This document shows positions 1 through 8,300 of a stretch of DNA of 64,000 nt, piece by piece (position 1 is the stretch's first letter; each line of letters begins with the position of its first letter). The position numbers and the translations under genes are program-made. This DNA comes from Paraburkholderia sp. CNPSo 3274 (lineage in GTDB: Bacteria > Pseudomonadota > Gammaproteobacteria > Burkholderiales > Burkholderiaceae), in the NCBI RefSeq assembly GCF_024206475.1, contig NZ_JAMBPR010000003.1, positions 167,159-231,158 on the forward strand. Direction: 5' to 3'. The notes beneath the pieces are model-generated. The model saw only the letters and a program-made list of their open reading frames with translations, had not been told where the DNA came from and made no database searches.

Positions 1-143
1 TCAGCGGCCAGGTGGTGGGGCCGGTGATCGGCGGCGTGATCGGCGTTCACTTTGGTCTGCACGCCGTGTTCTTCGTGACCGGCGCGCTGCTGGTCGCATG
101 CGGTGGACTCGCGCACTGGGCGCAGCGCCGCGCTCACGCTTGA
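1..143 (+). CDS. MFS transporter, C-terminal end (cut by window edge)
   Basis: Only the last 47 codons are present, in the frame starting at base 3 and stopping at TGA 141-143. The peptide is hydrophobic and glycine-rich, with GPVIGGVIG followed by a second hydrophobic run and a short basic tail (QRRAHA). This is how the last two membrane helices of major facilitator drug or sugar exporters end, so a 12- or 14-helix inner-membrane efflux protein is the likely identity. Its stop lies 29 bp before the next gene on the same strand, so the two may be co-transcribed. The substrate cannot be told from this fragment. Confidence 0.6.
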   Translation, partial: SGQVVGPVIGGVIGVHFGLHAVFFVTGALLVACGGLAHWAQRRAHA

Positions 144-172
144 AACTGGAACGCATCCGGAGGGAACGCAAC

Positions 173-1273
173 ATGAGCACTCAAGTGGATCAACGGGCGT
201 TGCTGCGCTCGCTCGGCATTCAGAAGCCGATCATTCAGGCGCCCATGGCGGGCACCACCACGCCGGCGCTGGCCGCCGCCGTGTCGAATGCAGGCGCGCT
301 GGGCTCGCTGGGCGTGGCCGCGATGAGCGCGGAGAACGCGCGCCGCGCGATCCACCAGACACGCGAGCTGACGGCCAAGCCGTTCAACATCAACGTGTTC
401 TGCCATCGCCCGGCCACGCCCGACGCGGCCGTGGAGCGCGCGTGGCTCGACTGGCTCGCGCCGGTGTTCGAGCAATACGGCGCAACGCCGCCGCAATCGC
501 TCTCGGAGATCTATACGAGCTTTGTCGTGGACAAGGCCATGCAGGCCATGCTGCTGGAAGAGAAGCCGGCGGTGGTGAGCTTCCATTTCGGCCTGCCGTC
601 CGATGCAGTGATTGCCGAACTCAAGCACGCCGGCATCCGTTTGTTTGCGAGCGCAACGAATCTCGACGAAGCGGCTGCGGCGGTGGAGGCGGGCGCGGAT
701 GCGATCGTCGCGCAGGGCGTGGAGGCCGGTGGCCATCGCGGCGTGTTCGATCAGAATGCCCGCGACGATGGCCTCGGCACGTTTGCGCTCACTCGCCTGC
801 TGGTGAGCGAATTCGACGTGCCCGTGATCGCGGCGGGCGGCATCATGGACGGCGCGGGCATTGCGGCCGTGCTCGCGCTGGGCGCGCAGGCGGCGCAACT
901 GGGCACGGCTTTCGTGGCCTGCCCGGAGAGTGCCGCCGACGAAGGCTATCGCGCCGCCCTGCTCGGCGACGCCGCGCGCCATACCACGTTCACTTCGGCG
1001 ATCTCGGGGCGCCTTGCGCGCAGCATCGTCAACCGCTTCACTGCGCTTGGCGAGGACCCGAAGGCGCCGCGCATTCCGTCTTATCCGATCACGTACGACG
1101 CGGGCAAGGCGCTGATCGCGGCTGCGAAGGCCAGGGGCGAATTCGGCTACGGCGCGCAGTGGGCGGGCCAGGCCGCGCCGCTCGCGCGCGCGTTGCCGGC
1201 GGCGGAACTGGTGGCGCAGCTGGAGCGTGAGACGCGCGAGAGCATCGCACGGTTGCAGTCGGTGTGGGCTTGA
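173..1273 (+). CDS. Nitronate monooxygenase family FMN enzyme
   Basis: A 366-residue TIM-barrel flavoprotein of the nitronate monooxygenase (2-nitropropane dioxygenase) family, which oxidises alkyl nitronates such as propionate 3-nitronate using FMN and O2. Visible features are the N-terminal PIIQAPMAG segment (about residues 18-26), AGALGSLG near 35-42, the phosphate-binding AAGGIMDG in the middle and AAQLGTAFVACPES after it. These are family-typical. The ATG at 173 is chosen because it follows GGAGGGAACGCAAC; the reading frame is open further upstream but lacks a ribosome site there. It lies behind an MFS gene end and before a stem-loop. Cytosolic. The exact substrate is inferred from family only. 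Confidence 0.85.
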   Translation: MSTQVDQRALLRSLGIQKPIIQAPMAGTTTPALAAAVSNAGALGSLGVAAMSAENARRAIHQTRELTAKPFNINVFCHRPATPDAAVERAWLDWLAPVFEQYGATPPQSLSEIYTSFVVDKAMQAMLLEEKPAVVSFHFGLPSDAVIAELKHAGIRLFASATNLDEAAAAVEAGADAIVAQGVEAGGHRGVFDQNARDDGLGTFALTRLLVSEFDVPVIAAGGIMDGAGIAAVLALGAQAAQLGTAFVACPESAADEGYRAALLGDAARHTTFTSAISGRLARSIVNRFTALGEDPKAPRIPSYPITYDAGKALIAAAKARGEFGYGAQWAGQAAPLARALPAAELVAQLERETRESIARLQSVWA

Positions 1274-1298
1274 GCGGTATTTAATCAACGCAAACGAG

Positions 1299-1335
1299 AA
1301 CATCGGCACGCGCGATGGATGCGCGTGCCGATGTT
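1299..1335. terminator. Stem-loop terminator between convergent genes
   Basis: A perfect 15-bp inverted repeat (AACATCGGCACGCGC and its complement) with a 7-nt loop lies 25 bp after the nitronate monooxygenase stop and just before the end of the oppositely oriented ridA remnant. The following T-run is weak (CCTTT), so a bidirectional terminator is inferred from position and stem strength. Confidence 0.6.
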
Positions 1336-1360
1336 CCTTTACGTGGCGGAAAAGACGGGT

Positions 1361-1513
1361 TCAGGCCGGCAGAATCTGCGCGATCACGACGAGTTCGATG
1401 GGCAAATTGACGGGCAGTTGCGGATGCGAGAACGCGGAGCGCGCGTGCCCGGCCTTCTCGCCGAGCACGGCAGCGAAGAGATCCAGATCGGCAAGTTTTT
1501 GTTCGACGGACAC
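1361..1513 (-). pseudogene. RidA/YjgF-family gene with an in-frame internal deletion
   Basis: A 50-codon frame begins at a GTG preceded by GAGGAG six bases away and ends with TGA at 1361. Its first ten residues, VSVEQKLADL, look like the start of RidA_2-type proteins. The rest (GEKAGHARSAF, then PQLPVNLPIE) matches the C-terminal third, including the conserved arginine-containing HARSA strand. The roughly 70-90 central residues that complete the YjgF fold, whose family acts as enamine/imine deaminases (normally 115-150 aa), are missing. The join keeps the frame, so a peptide could still be made, but it cannot form the trimeric active site. I read it as a deletion derivative. Confidence 0.65.
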
Positions 1514-1615
1514 GATGTTCTCCTCGAGTGGTGACGAGTACTCGCTTCATGTGGGACCCTTCAGAATAGAACTAAAAGATCAGGCGCGAACAGAAGCAAT
1601 CAGGAGAAAACGGGC

Positions 1616-2572
1616 ATGCAACGCAAATTCGACGATTTGCTGCTGGGCAGCATTGAACTGTTCTGCCAGGCGGCGGAGCTGGGCAGCTTCACGCTGGCGG
1701 CCAATGCTGCGAGCGTCACGCCCGCCGCGGTGAGCCGATCCGTGGCGCGGCTCGAAGAGCGGCTCGGCGTGCGCCTGTTCGTGCGCACGACGCGCCAGAT
1801 CCGCCTGACCGATGCGGGGCGGCGTTACTTCGAACAGTGCCGCCAGGCGCTCTCGCAACTCGTGGACGCCGAGCGCGAAGTCACGGGCGAGCAGACCACG
1901 CCGGCTGGCGTGCTGCGCATCAGCATGCCCACGCCCTACGGGCACTATCGCGTGCTGCCGCTCTTGCCGGCGTTTCGCGAGCGCTATCCGGAGGTGCAGG
2001 TCGACACGCATCTGAGCAACCGCAACATCGACTTCGCGGACGAAGGCTTCGACCTGGCGATTCGCGGGCGCGCACCCGCCGATTCCAACCTGGTGGCGCG
2101 CAAGCTGGAAGACGCGGAGATGGTGGTGGTGGCAACGCCCGCTTATTTGAAGCGCGCGGGCGTGCCCAAGACCGTGGCGGATCTGCAGTCGCACGAATGC
2201 ATACAGTTCGAACTGCCAAGTAGTGGGCGCCATCTTGCGTGGACGTTCGACGGCAATGCTAGTGAAGATGGCGATGTGATCACGAGCGGAAGTTACGGAA
2301 CGTCGGGCGACGCGCTCGCCGGCGTGACGCTCGCGCGCGCGGGGGCGGGGCTCTTCCAGACGTATCGCTTCGTGGTGGCGGACGACCTGCGCGAGGGCAG
2401 GCTCGTGGAAGTGCTGCGCGAGGACGGCGGGCGTACCCGGCCGTTTATCCTGCTGTATCCGCATGCGCGGTATTTAACGTCGCGCGTGCGGGCGTTTGTG
2501 GATTTTCTGGTGGAGCAGCTGGCAGCGCCCGCGGTTGCGCCGAAAGCGCAAATCGGAACGGCGAAACGTTGA
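1616..2572 (+). CDS. LysR-family transcriptional regulator
   Basis: 318 residues, the usual length for the family. The N-terminal winged helix-turn-helix is clear (about residues 10-65: LGSFTLAANAASVTPAAVSRSVARLEERLGVRLF, here only summarised, followed by RTTRQIRLTDAG). The rest is a periplasmic-binding-protein-like effector domain with the TPYGHYRVLPLL and GFDLAIRGR blocks of the CrgA/DmlR-like subgroup. It reads away from the ridA remnant across an 83-bp gap containing GACGAGTACTCG, a small palindrome. A LysR protein next to a divergent gene usually controls that gene and itself, but the neighbour here is broken, so the target is unknown. Start ATG follows CAGGAGAAAAC. Confidence 0.88.
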   Translation: MQRKFDDLLLGSIELFCQAAELGSFTLAANAASVTPAAVSRSVARLEERLGVRLFVRTTRQIRLTDAGRRYFEQCRQALSQLVDAEREVTGEQTTPAGVLRISMPTPYGHYRVLPLLPAFRERYPEVQVDTHLSNRNIDFADEGFDLAIRGRAPADSNLVARKLEDAEMVVVATPAYLKRAGVPKTVADLQSHECIQFELPSSGRHLAWTFDGNASEDGDVITSGSYGTSGDALAGVTLARAGAGLFQTYRFVVADDLREGRLVEVLREDGGRTRPFILLYPHARYLTSRVRAFVDFLVEQLAAPAVAPKAQIGTAKR

Positions 2573-2704
2573 AGCGCGCTCAGCGGAATAGCCTCGCCTC
2601 TGGATCGTTTACGCAAAACGCGGGGCGCGCGAAGCATGGTGCGTTCACTGGCCGCGCGAGTCGTCCTGGCGTTCCGGACCGTCCCCGCGAGAAGGAGGTG
2701 TCAG

Positions 2705-3844
2705 ATGGAAGCTTCTCGCTCGTTGTCTGCATGTCGTTCTTACTTCGGCAGGAGCCGGGTTGCGTTCGTGCCGCGACTGCGTCACCTGGCGTTGGGCGCC
2801 GGGCTCTTCGCCCTTTCGCTGGGAACGGTCCGCGCCGATGCCCAGGAGGCGATCCTGCCGCCGGCGTTCGCGACTTCGTCGACCGTGCCGTCCAACGGTG
2901 ACGTCAATCCGTATGGCATTGCATTCGTACCGGTCGGCGTGCCCTCATGGAGCACGCTCAAACCCGGCGACGTGGTGGTGTCCAACTTCAATGCGCAATC
3001 GAATCTGCAAGGCACCGGCACGACGATCGTGAAGCTCGTTCCGAACGGCCAGCCGGTGACGTTCTTCCAGGGAGCGCACCTCGGTCTCACGACGGCGCTC
3101 GCCGTACTGAGAAACGGCTTCGTCCTGGTGGGCAACGTGCCGACGCCCGACGGCAAGAACGTCACCGCGCCGGGCTCGCTTCTCGTCATCAATCCGCAGG
3201 GCCGGGTCGTCAAAGAACTGAAAGATGCGCGGCTGCTCGACGGCCCCTGGGACCTCACCGTGATCGACGGCGGGCAGATCGTGAAGGTTTTCGTCTCGGA
3301 CGTGCTCAATGGCACCGTCGCCCGGATCGACCTCGCGTTCGGAGAGAACGGCGTGACGGAGTTGCCGTCCTCGACGATCGTTGCGTCGGGCTACATGCAT
3401 CGCACCGATCCGGCTGCACTGGTCGTCGGCCCGACGGGCCTCGCCTATGACGGCCAGCGCGACGTGCTCTACGTCGCCTCGACGGGCGACAACGCGGTGT
3501 TCGCCATCTACGGCGCGGCGGGTGCGAATCATAGCGGCGGAATGGGGAGGCTGATCTATCAGGACAACACCCACCTGCACGGACCGCTTGCCCTTGCGCT
3601 CGCGCCCAACGGGCATCTCGTCACGGCCAACGGCGACGCCGTAAACCCCGACCCGCAACAGCCCAGCGAGATCGTCGAATTCACCGTGGAGGGCCAATTC
3701 GTCGCGCAGATGTCTGTCGATCCCACGGCGGGTTCCGCGTTCGGGCTCGCATTTGGCATGAACAGCGCGCACCACTCGCAGTTTGCCGCCGTAGACGACA
3801 ACACCAATTCGGCAACGGTCTGGACGTTGCGCACGGGTGACTGA
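2705..3844 (+). CDS. Exported beta-propeller-like (NHL/SMP-type) protein
   Basis: 379 residues. The ATG at 2705 is preceded by an almost perfect AAGGAGGTG, so this start is preferred over in-frame upstream codons. A long signal sequence ends near residue 46 (hydrophobic LALGAGLFALSLGT, then VRADAQ). The mature part has repeated short motifs separated by 40-60 residues, such as PYGIAFVPVGVPS, GPWDLTVI, GLAYDGQRDVLYVASTGDNAVFAIYG and GPLALALAPNGHLVTANGD. These are typical blades of six-bladed NHL- or SMP-30-like propellers. No catalytic residues stand out. Periplasmic or secreted; function unknown. Confidence 0.7.
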   Translation: MEASRSLSACRSYFGRSRVAFVPRLRHLALGAGLFALSLGTVRADAQEAILPPAFATSSTVPSNGDVNPYGIAFVPVGVPSWSTLKPGDVVVSNFNAQSNLQGTGTTIVKLVPNGQPVTFFQGAHLGLTTALAVLRNGFVLVGNVPTPDGKNVTAPGSLLVINPQGRVVKELKDARLLDGPWDLTVIDGGQIVKVFVSDVLNGTVARIDLAFGENGVTELPSSTIVASGYMHRTDPAALVVGPTGLAYDGQRDVLYVASTGDNAVFAIYGAAGANHSGGMGRLIYQDNTHLHGPLALALAPNGHLVTANGDAVNPDPQQPSEIVEFTVEGQFVAQMSVDPTAGSAFGLAFGMNSAHHSQFAAVDDNTNSATVWTLRTGD

Positions 3845-3934
3845 TCGACAGCAACGCAACGTCACGACCCACGGCTCGCTCCGAAGCACGGGGTGGGCCG
3901 GGTCATGTCAATCGATTAGCTAACCGAAATAATG

Positions 3935-4294
3935 TCAGGGCTTCACGGTGTGCCACATACCTTTGAAGCCGTCGCCGTTCATCTGGCCGGCGTGCGTGTC
4001 CTTCGAGTAGCGATAGAGGGGGTGGCCCTTGTAGGTCCATTGATGCTTCGCGTCTTCGGAAGCGATGAGCCCCCAGTCGCCGCTGGCCTTGTCGTAGGGG
4101 TCGGCGAGCGCGGCCGGCCACATGGTGGCGCACGCGCCGGCGCAGGCGCTTTTCCCTTGTACCGTATCCTTGTCGAACGTATAGAGCGTCATGCCGTCAT
4201 CGTCGACGACCATGCCGTTGGCCACTTTCGGCGCTTCCGCGAACACCGCAATGGGCAGAAAGCAAGCCATGGCGCACAACAAGATTCTGGTCAT
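3935..4294 (-). CDS. Small exported protein of the COG4315 (YxxD repeat) family
   Basis: 119 residues starting MTRILLCAMACFLP with a cleavable signal peptide (cut near AVFAEA). The mature part carries the family's repeated motif: GMTLYTFDKD, an ACAGACATMWPA block with paired cysteines, and GHPLYRYSKDT ending GMWHTVKP. These secreted proteins are common in proteobacteria and have no established biochemical role; a redox or metal-related envelope function is sometimes suggested. The start is chosen at the signal peptide; the longer frame upstream is not exported-like. It ends about 90 bp from the convergent propeller gene and is divergent from the persulfide dioxygenase gene. Confidence 0.75.
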   Translation of the reverse strand: MTRILLCAMACFLPIAVFAEAPKVANGMVVDDDGMTLYTFDKDTVQGKSACAGACATMWPAALADPYDKASGDWGLIASEDAKHQWTYKGHPLYRYSKDTHAGQMNGDGFKGMWHTVKP

Positions 4295-4488
4295 GATTTC
4301 AGTCCTTGTAAAAGCCCCGCCGGGATATGTGATAAACGGCTGACGGAGGGCTTTCTTCCATTTTCGATTCTTTCGTTCGTTCGTTTCCGAACAAACGCGG
4401 CTAGTTCGCGCACGTCGAGCAGCCGGGCCGAAACCGGATGCGGCATACTGCAAAGCGAACCACGCGTTTGCCAGGACAGAGAGCCGCG

Positions 4489-5559
4489 ATGATCTTTCGC
4501 CAGCTTTTCGACCCCGTATCGTCCACCTATACCTACCTGCTCGGCGACCCCGAAAGCGGCGAGGCGCTGCTGATCGACCCGGTCTACGAGCAGGTGCCGC
4601 GCGACCTCGCGCTGTTGCAGGAACTGGGCCTGCGCCTGCAGGCGACGCTCGATACCCATGTGCACGCCGATCATGTCACGGGCGCGTGGCGCTTGCGCGA
4701 GCGCAGCGGCAGCCAGATCGCGCTCGCCGAAGCGGTGGGCGCCGAGGGCGTGAACCGTCCGCTGCGGCACGGGGATCGCATCGCCTTCGGCAAGCGGTAT
4801 CTGGAAGTGCGCGCCACGCCCGGCCACACTTGCGGCTGCCTGACCTACGTGCTCGACGACGCGAGCATGGCCTTTACCGGCGATAGCCTGCTGATACGCG
4901 GCTGCGGCCGCACCGATTTTCAGGGCGGGAGCGCGGAACAGCTGTTCACTTCCGTGCGCGAGCAGATCCTCTCGCTGCCCGACGACTGCCTGCTCTACCC
5001 GGCGCACGACTATCGCGGCATCACGGTCACGAGCGTGGCGGAGGAGCGCCGCTTCAATCCGCGCCTGGGCGGCGACGTCGATCTCGGCGACTTCGCGGGC
5101 TACATGCACAACCTGAATTTGCCTCACCCCAAGCAGATGGCCGTCGCGGTGCCCGCCAACCTGCGCTGCGGCAAGCCCGAAGGCGACGCGCCGATCCAGG
5201 AAACGCCCGACTGGGCGCCGCTCACGCTGCGCTTTAGCGGCGTATGGGAAATCGAGCCCATGGCGCTGCTGGAGCATGCGGCGACGCTGCAGATCGTCGA
5301 CGTGCGCGAGGCGCCCGAGTTCATCGACCATCTCGGCCATCTGCCCGATGCGAAACTGGTGCCGCTTTCGCAACTGATGGCCCGCATCGACGAGCTCGAT
5401 CGCGATCGGCCGGTCGTGGCGGTGTGCCGCTCCGGCGTGCGCTCCGCGCAGGCAAGCGTATTGCTGACCAAGGCGGGCTTCGGCAGGGTGGCCAATCTCG
5501 CTGGCGGCATGTTGCGCTGGAAGGCCGAGGGATTGCCCGTTGCGCCGTGCAGTCCTTGA
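4489..5559 (+). CDS. Persulfide dioxygenase-sulfurtransferase fusion (ETHE1-like plus rhodanese)
   Basis: 356 residues with two domains. Residues 1-230 are a metallo-beta-lactamase-fold persulfide dioxygenase: THVHADH supplies His57, His59, Asp61 and His62, PGHTCGC supplies His113 and FTGDSLL Asp132. It oxidises glutathione persulfide to sulfite with Fe(II) and O2. Residues about 255-350 are a rhodanese domain with the active-site loop CRSGVRS (Cys313), which exchanges sulfane sulfur with thiosulfate. This fusion (PRF) has been characterised in Burkholderia phytofirmans. It is followed 22 bp downstream by a small conserved-looking gene, so the pair is probably one transcript. Cytosolic sulfide and persulfide detoxification. 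Confidence 0.9.
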   Translation: MIFRQLFDPVSSTYTYLLGDPESGEALLIDPVYEQVPRDLALLQELGLRLQATLDTHVHADHVTGAWRLRERSGSQIALAEAVGAEGVNRPLRHGDRIAFGKRYLEVRATPGHTCGCLTYVLDDASMAFTGDSLLIRGCGRTDFQGGSAEQLFTSVREQILSLPDDCLLYPAHDYRGITVTSVAEERRFNPRLGGDVDLGDFAGYMHNLNLPHPKQMAVAVPANLRCGKPEGDAPIQETPDWAPLTLRFSGVWEIEPMALLEHAATLQIVDVREAPEFIDHLGHLPDAKLVPLSQLMARIDELDRDRPVVAVCRSGVRSAQASVLLTKAGFGRVANLAGGMLRWKAEGLPVAPCSP

Positions 5560-5581
5560 TGACGCCCTGGAGGAGACGAAC

Positions 5582-5845
5582 ATGACAGCCCACGACTTCG
5601 CCGAGTTCTCCTGGGACGAACAGGAAGACGTCAAGGCTGTGCTCGCGAGCCGGGGGCTCGACCTGGGCGAGTTTCGGATCTCGGATAACGAGAAAACCGC
5701 TGCCGCGGGCGAGCGCGCGGCGATCCGGCAGGTTTCCGTCACACGGATCGCCAACGGCAAGACGGCCATCTACGACACCGACCACTTCGCCCCGTGGATC
5801 ACGGATTTCGATGAGGCGCTGCAGGCCGGCGAGTTCGACGACTGA
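5582..5845 (+). CDS. Small acidic hypothetical protein downstream of PRF
   Basis: 87 residues beginning MTAHDFAEFSWDEQEDV, strongly acidic, with no membrane segment or signal peptide. I do not recognise a family. The start follows GGAGACGAAC and lies 22 bp after the persulfide dioxygenase stop, so co-transcription is likely. Codon use matches the neighbours, which supports a real gene. Confidence 0.65.
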   Translation: MTAHDFAEFSWDEQEDVKAVLASRGLDLGEFRISDNEKTAAAGERAAIRQVSVTRIANGKTAIYDTDHFAPWITDFDEALQAGEFDD

Positions 5846-5957
5846 ACCCGGTTGAGCAGGCCCTGACAACATCGAGGCCACGCTCCGTCGTCCGCGCATG
5901 GCTGGCGTACACTCGTGCCCTTGGGAAAGGAACCGGGAACGAGGAGCGAGACTTGCC

Positions 5958-6806
5958 ATGACGAACGCGACGGTGGCTGAGGGCCGGAACGATCACTGGC
6001 TCGTCGCGCGGCGCGATGCGCAGACGGGCATCGAGAGTTTGCGCGCGCATTTCAGCGGCCACGCCTACGACCTCCACGATCACGACGACATGCTGATCGG
6101 CTATACGGAGCAGGGGGTGCAGCGCTTTCAGTGTCACCGGTCGCTGCATACGAGCGTGCCGGGCCGGGCGATCCTGATCGAGCCGGGCGCGCTGCACGAC
6201 GGCCACGCGCCCGAGCCGGGCGGCTTCACCTACGCGATGTTGTACCTGCCGCAGCCGTGGGTCGAGCGTGCGGCGCGCAGGCTGAACATTGCGGGCCTGG
6301 GCGGCGTGGCGGCCGCTTTCGGCCAGACGCTCGTTGACGACCCGCGCCTGATCGAAGCGATCCGCCGTGCATTTCTTGCGCTATACGGCGAGGAAGGCCG
6401 GCTCGCGCGCGACGAGGCGCTCGATCGCTTGCTGGAGCACCTGGGCGGCCATCTTCTTGATACGACCGCAGCGGCGCCCGCCGCGCCGCCCGCGCTGGCC
6501 CGCGTGCGCGACCTGCTGCACGAACACATGGGCGCGAACATCGGGCTCGACGAACTCGTCGATAGCTCGGGCATCGACCGGTTTCGCCTGACGCGCCTGT
6601 TCCAGCGCGAGTTCGGCACGTCGCCTCATGCGTACCTGGTGCGCTTGCGCCTGCGCGCCGCGCGCAGGCTGCTGGCGGCGGGCCACACCCCGGCCCAGGT
6701 CGCCGCGGAAGTGGGTTTCGCCGACCAGAGCCATCTTGGCCGCTGGTTTCGCCGCGCGTACCGCATGACGCCGGCCACCTACCGGCGCATGTGCGCGCGC
6801 ATGTGA
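5958..6806 (+). CDS. AraC-family transcriptional regulator with cupin sensor domain
   Basis: 282 residues. The N-terminal half is an AraC-type cupin (HAYDLHDHDDMLIGYTE, with the metal- or ligand-pocket histidines, and PGALHDGHAPEPGGFTY). The C-terminal about 100 residues hold two helix-turn-helix motifs: GLDELVDSSGIDRFRLTRLFQREFG and the second, AAEVGFADQSHLGRWFRRAYRMTP (only named here). The ATG at 5958 has GAGGAGCGAG upstream; an earlier ATG at 5898 lacks one. Likely regulates a nearby efflux or catabolic gene, but no obvious partner is adjacent. Confidence 0.85.
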   Translation: MTNATVAEGRNDHWLVARRDAQTGIESLRAHFSGHAYDLHDHDDMLIGYTEQGVQRFQCHRSLHTSVPGRAILIEPGALHDGHAPEPGGFTYAMLYLPQPWVERAARRLNIAGLGGVAAAFGQTLVDDPRLIEAIRRAFLALYGEEGRLARDEALDRLLEHLGGHLLDTTAAAPAAPPALARVRDLLHEHMGANIGLDELVDSSGIDRFRLTRLFQREFGTSPHAYLVRLRLRAARRLLAAGHTPAQVAAEVGFADQSHLGRWFRRAYRMTPATYRRMCARM

Positions 6807-6822
6807 TTGCGCTGCGCTCGCG

Positions 6823-7002
6823 TTACGGGCGGAACAGGCAGCTCGCCGGTTGCGTGCCGACGAATGCGCAAGCGCCGCCGGCAAACGCGGCGATGCCCAG
6901 CGATGGATAGCGGGCCGTGAACGGGTGCACGCAGATCAGCGCGACGCAACTGAAGAGCGCAGTGAACATGCCACGTTTGAACTTGACGGTAGTTTCTCTC
7001 AC
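6823..7002 (-). CDS. Small membrane-associated protein, unknown
   Basis: 59 residues from a GTG at 7002 that follows GCGAGGAGACGCT, a good ribosome site. After a short basic start (VRETTVKFKRG) there are two hydrophobic stretches (MFTALFSCVALICV and SLGIAAFAGGACAFVG), suggesting one or two membrane helices. No family recognised. It lies 26 bp downstream of the TPR protein gene on the same strand, so it is probably the last gene of that transcript. Confidence 0.5.
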   Translation of the reverse strand: MRETTVKFKRGMFTALFSCVALICVHPFTARYPSLGIAAFAGGACAFVGTQPASCLFRP

Positions 7003-7028
7003 AGCGTCTCCTCGCGGGAAGGTCTGCG

Positions 7029-7781
7029 CTATCGGCTCAACGCGGCATGAGCCCGTTGCAGCCACTCGCTATTGTGCTCGCGGGCGTGGCGCGGCCAGTG
7101 CTTCGCGTCGTGCACGATCTCGGCGTAAAGCTCGCGCGAGCGCTGGCGGTCGGCGTCGCCAGGCTGCTTTGCCAGCCAGTCGGCGAAGAGGCAACGCGGG
7201 GCGGCGTCGCTCGCGCACGAGAGCGCGGCTTCGAACGCGGCGCGCGTGCCCGCTGCGCCATTCGCGGCGAGCGCCCGTGCATACAGCAAGGCGGGATGCG
7301 GCTGCTGGCGGGCGACAGGCTGAACGGCGAACAGCTTTTCCAGCGTCTCCTGCGTGGCCGCGGCATTGCCGTTGGCAAACTGCGCGCGCGCGAGGCCCTC
7401 GAGCAAGGCGGGATCGGATGCGAACGGCCCAGTAGCCGCCGCCTGGTAATGCTCTAGCGCTTCGGCGGCGTTGCCCGCGTCGAGTAGCGCAGCGCCCAGG
7501 CGCATACGGTGCGCGACGGTCGGCGCGCGGTCGAAATCCGTGCGTGCTTCGCGCACCGCGCGGTTGGGATCGACCAGTTGCGAGATGGCCCGGCCTGTCG
7601 CTCTCGCCCCGCGCGACTGGCGCAGGCTCGGCAAATAAATGACAAAGAAGTAGACGAGTCTGCCAAGACCGGGGAAAAGAAACAGGATCAGCAGCCAGTA
7701 CATGTTCTGCTGGTTGCGGATGGCATGCACTGCAAAGAGCAGGGCGATGATGACGTAAAGGCTGATTCCGAAAATGCGCAT
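7029..7781 (-). CDS. Membrane-anchored tetratricopeptide repeat protein
   Basis: 250 residues. The N-terminus has two membrane helices (ISLYVIIALLFAVHAI and MYWLLILFLFPGLGRLVYFFVIYL), a PLDc_N-like hairpin. From about residue 65 the protein is alanine-rich and helical with TPR-type pairs: MRLGAALLDAGNAAEALEHYQAA, LARAQFANGNAAATQETLEKLF and ALLYARALAANG (partly quoted). Such proteins act as inner-membrane scaffolds; the partner is unknown. Operon with the 59-residue gene behind it. Confidence 0.75.
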   Translation of the reverse strand: MRIFGISLYVIIALLFAVHAIRNQQNMYWLLILFLFPGLGRLVYFFVIYLPSLRQSRGARATGRAISQLVDPNRAVREARTDFDRAPTVAHRMRLGAALLDAGNAAEALEHYQAAATGPFASDPALLEGLARAQFANGNAAATQETLEKLFAVQPVARQQPHPALLYARALAANGAAGTRAAFEAALSCASDAAPRCLFADWLAKQPGDADRQRSRELYAEIVHDAKHWPRHAREHNSEWLQRAHAALSR

Positions 7782-7901
7782 TGACGAGAGGGCCCGTTGT
7801 GGTGCGTGGTTGTGTTACGTGTCGCAAGGCGTCGAATTGGCCTGAAACTGGCGGATCAATGGCGACGCCCGCGCAGTTTGCACTGCAGCGATTTCAACTG
7901 T

Positions 7902-8183
7902 TCAATAATACCCGCCGGCAGCTTGCGTTCGCACGCAAGTGCCATGGATTACGACGAATGCGTCGGGTTCGAAATCCGTCTGCCGCCGCCACGCCGGGTT
8001 CGGTCCCGGCGTGCCGCGAGCGAGGTCGAGCACGCAGCGCAGCGCGTCGCGCACCTCGCGTTCTTCGTCCGTTTCGTCGGGTTTGAGTCGGCCGCGGAAA
8101 CCCTTACACCTGTCGTGAAGCACGGGCGCATTGAGCGGCACTGTTTCGCATGCATCGATTTTCGCAAGAGCTTGTTGCGTCAT
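7902..8183 (-). CDS. Hypothetical soluble protein
   Basis: 93 residues from an ATG at 8183 with AGAGG just upstream. The sequence ([13 protein letters not shown] at the start, a charged [15 protein letters not shown] helix, then [11 protein letters not shown]) is protein-like, and its third-codon positions are GC-rich as in real genes here. The opposite strand is also open through this stretch, because the chemoreceptor frame extends upstream, so a spurious frame is possible. No family recognised. Confidence 0.4.
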   Translation of the reverse strand: MTQQALAKIDACETVPLNAPVLHDRCKGFRGRLKPDETDEEREVRDALRCVLDLARGTPGPNPAWRRQTDFEPDAFVVIHGTCVRTQAAGGYY

Positions 8184-8300
8184 CTGCCTCTAATGCGTGC
8201 GCAGCCTGCGCCGTATACGCAGAGACTCCGCAACGCGTGCCCGCGAAAGCGGGGTGCCGCCTGCTCAGGCACGCTCCTCAAAAGATTAGAAAACGACAGA

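Noticed and set aside
134..1309. 391-codon minus-strand frame across nitronate monooxygenase
   Set aside because: Shadow of a gene with clear FMN-barrel motifs.
7797..8300. 168-codon N-terminal extension of the chemoreceptor
   Set aside because: The first membrane helix starts right after the Met at 8301, and the extension is Arg/Cys-rich without domain character.
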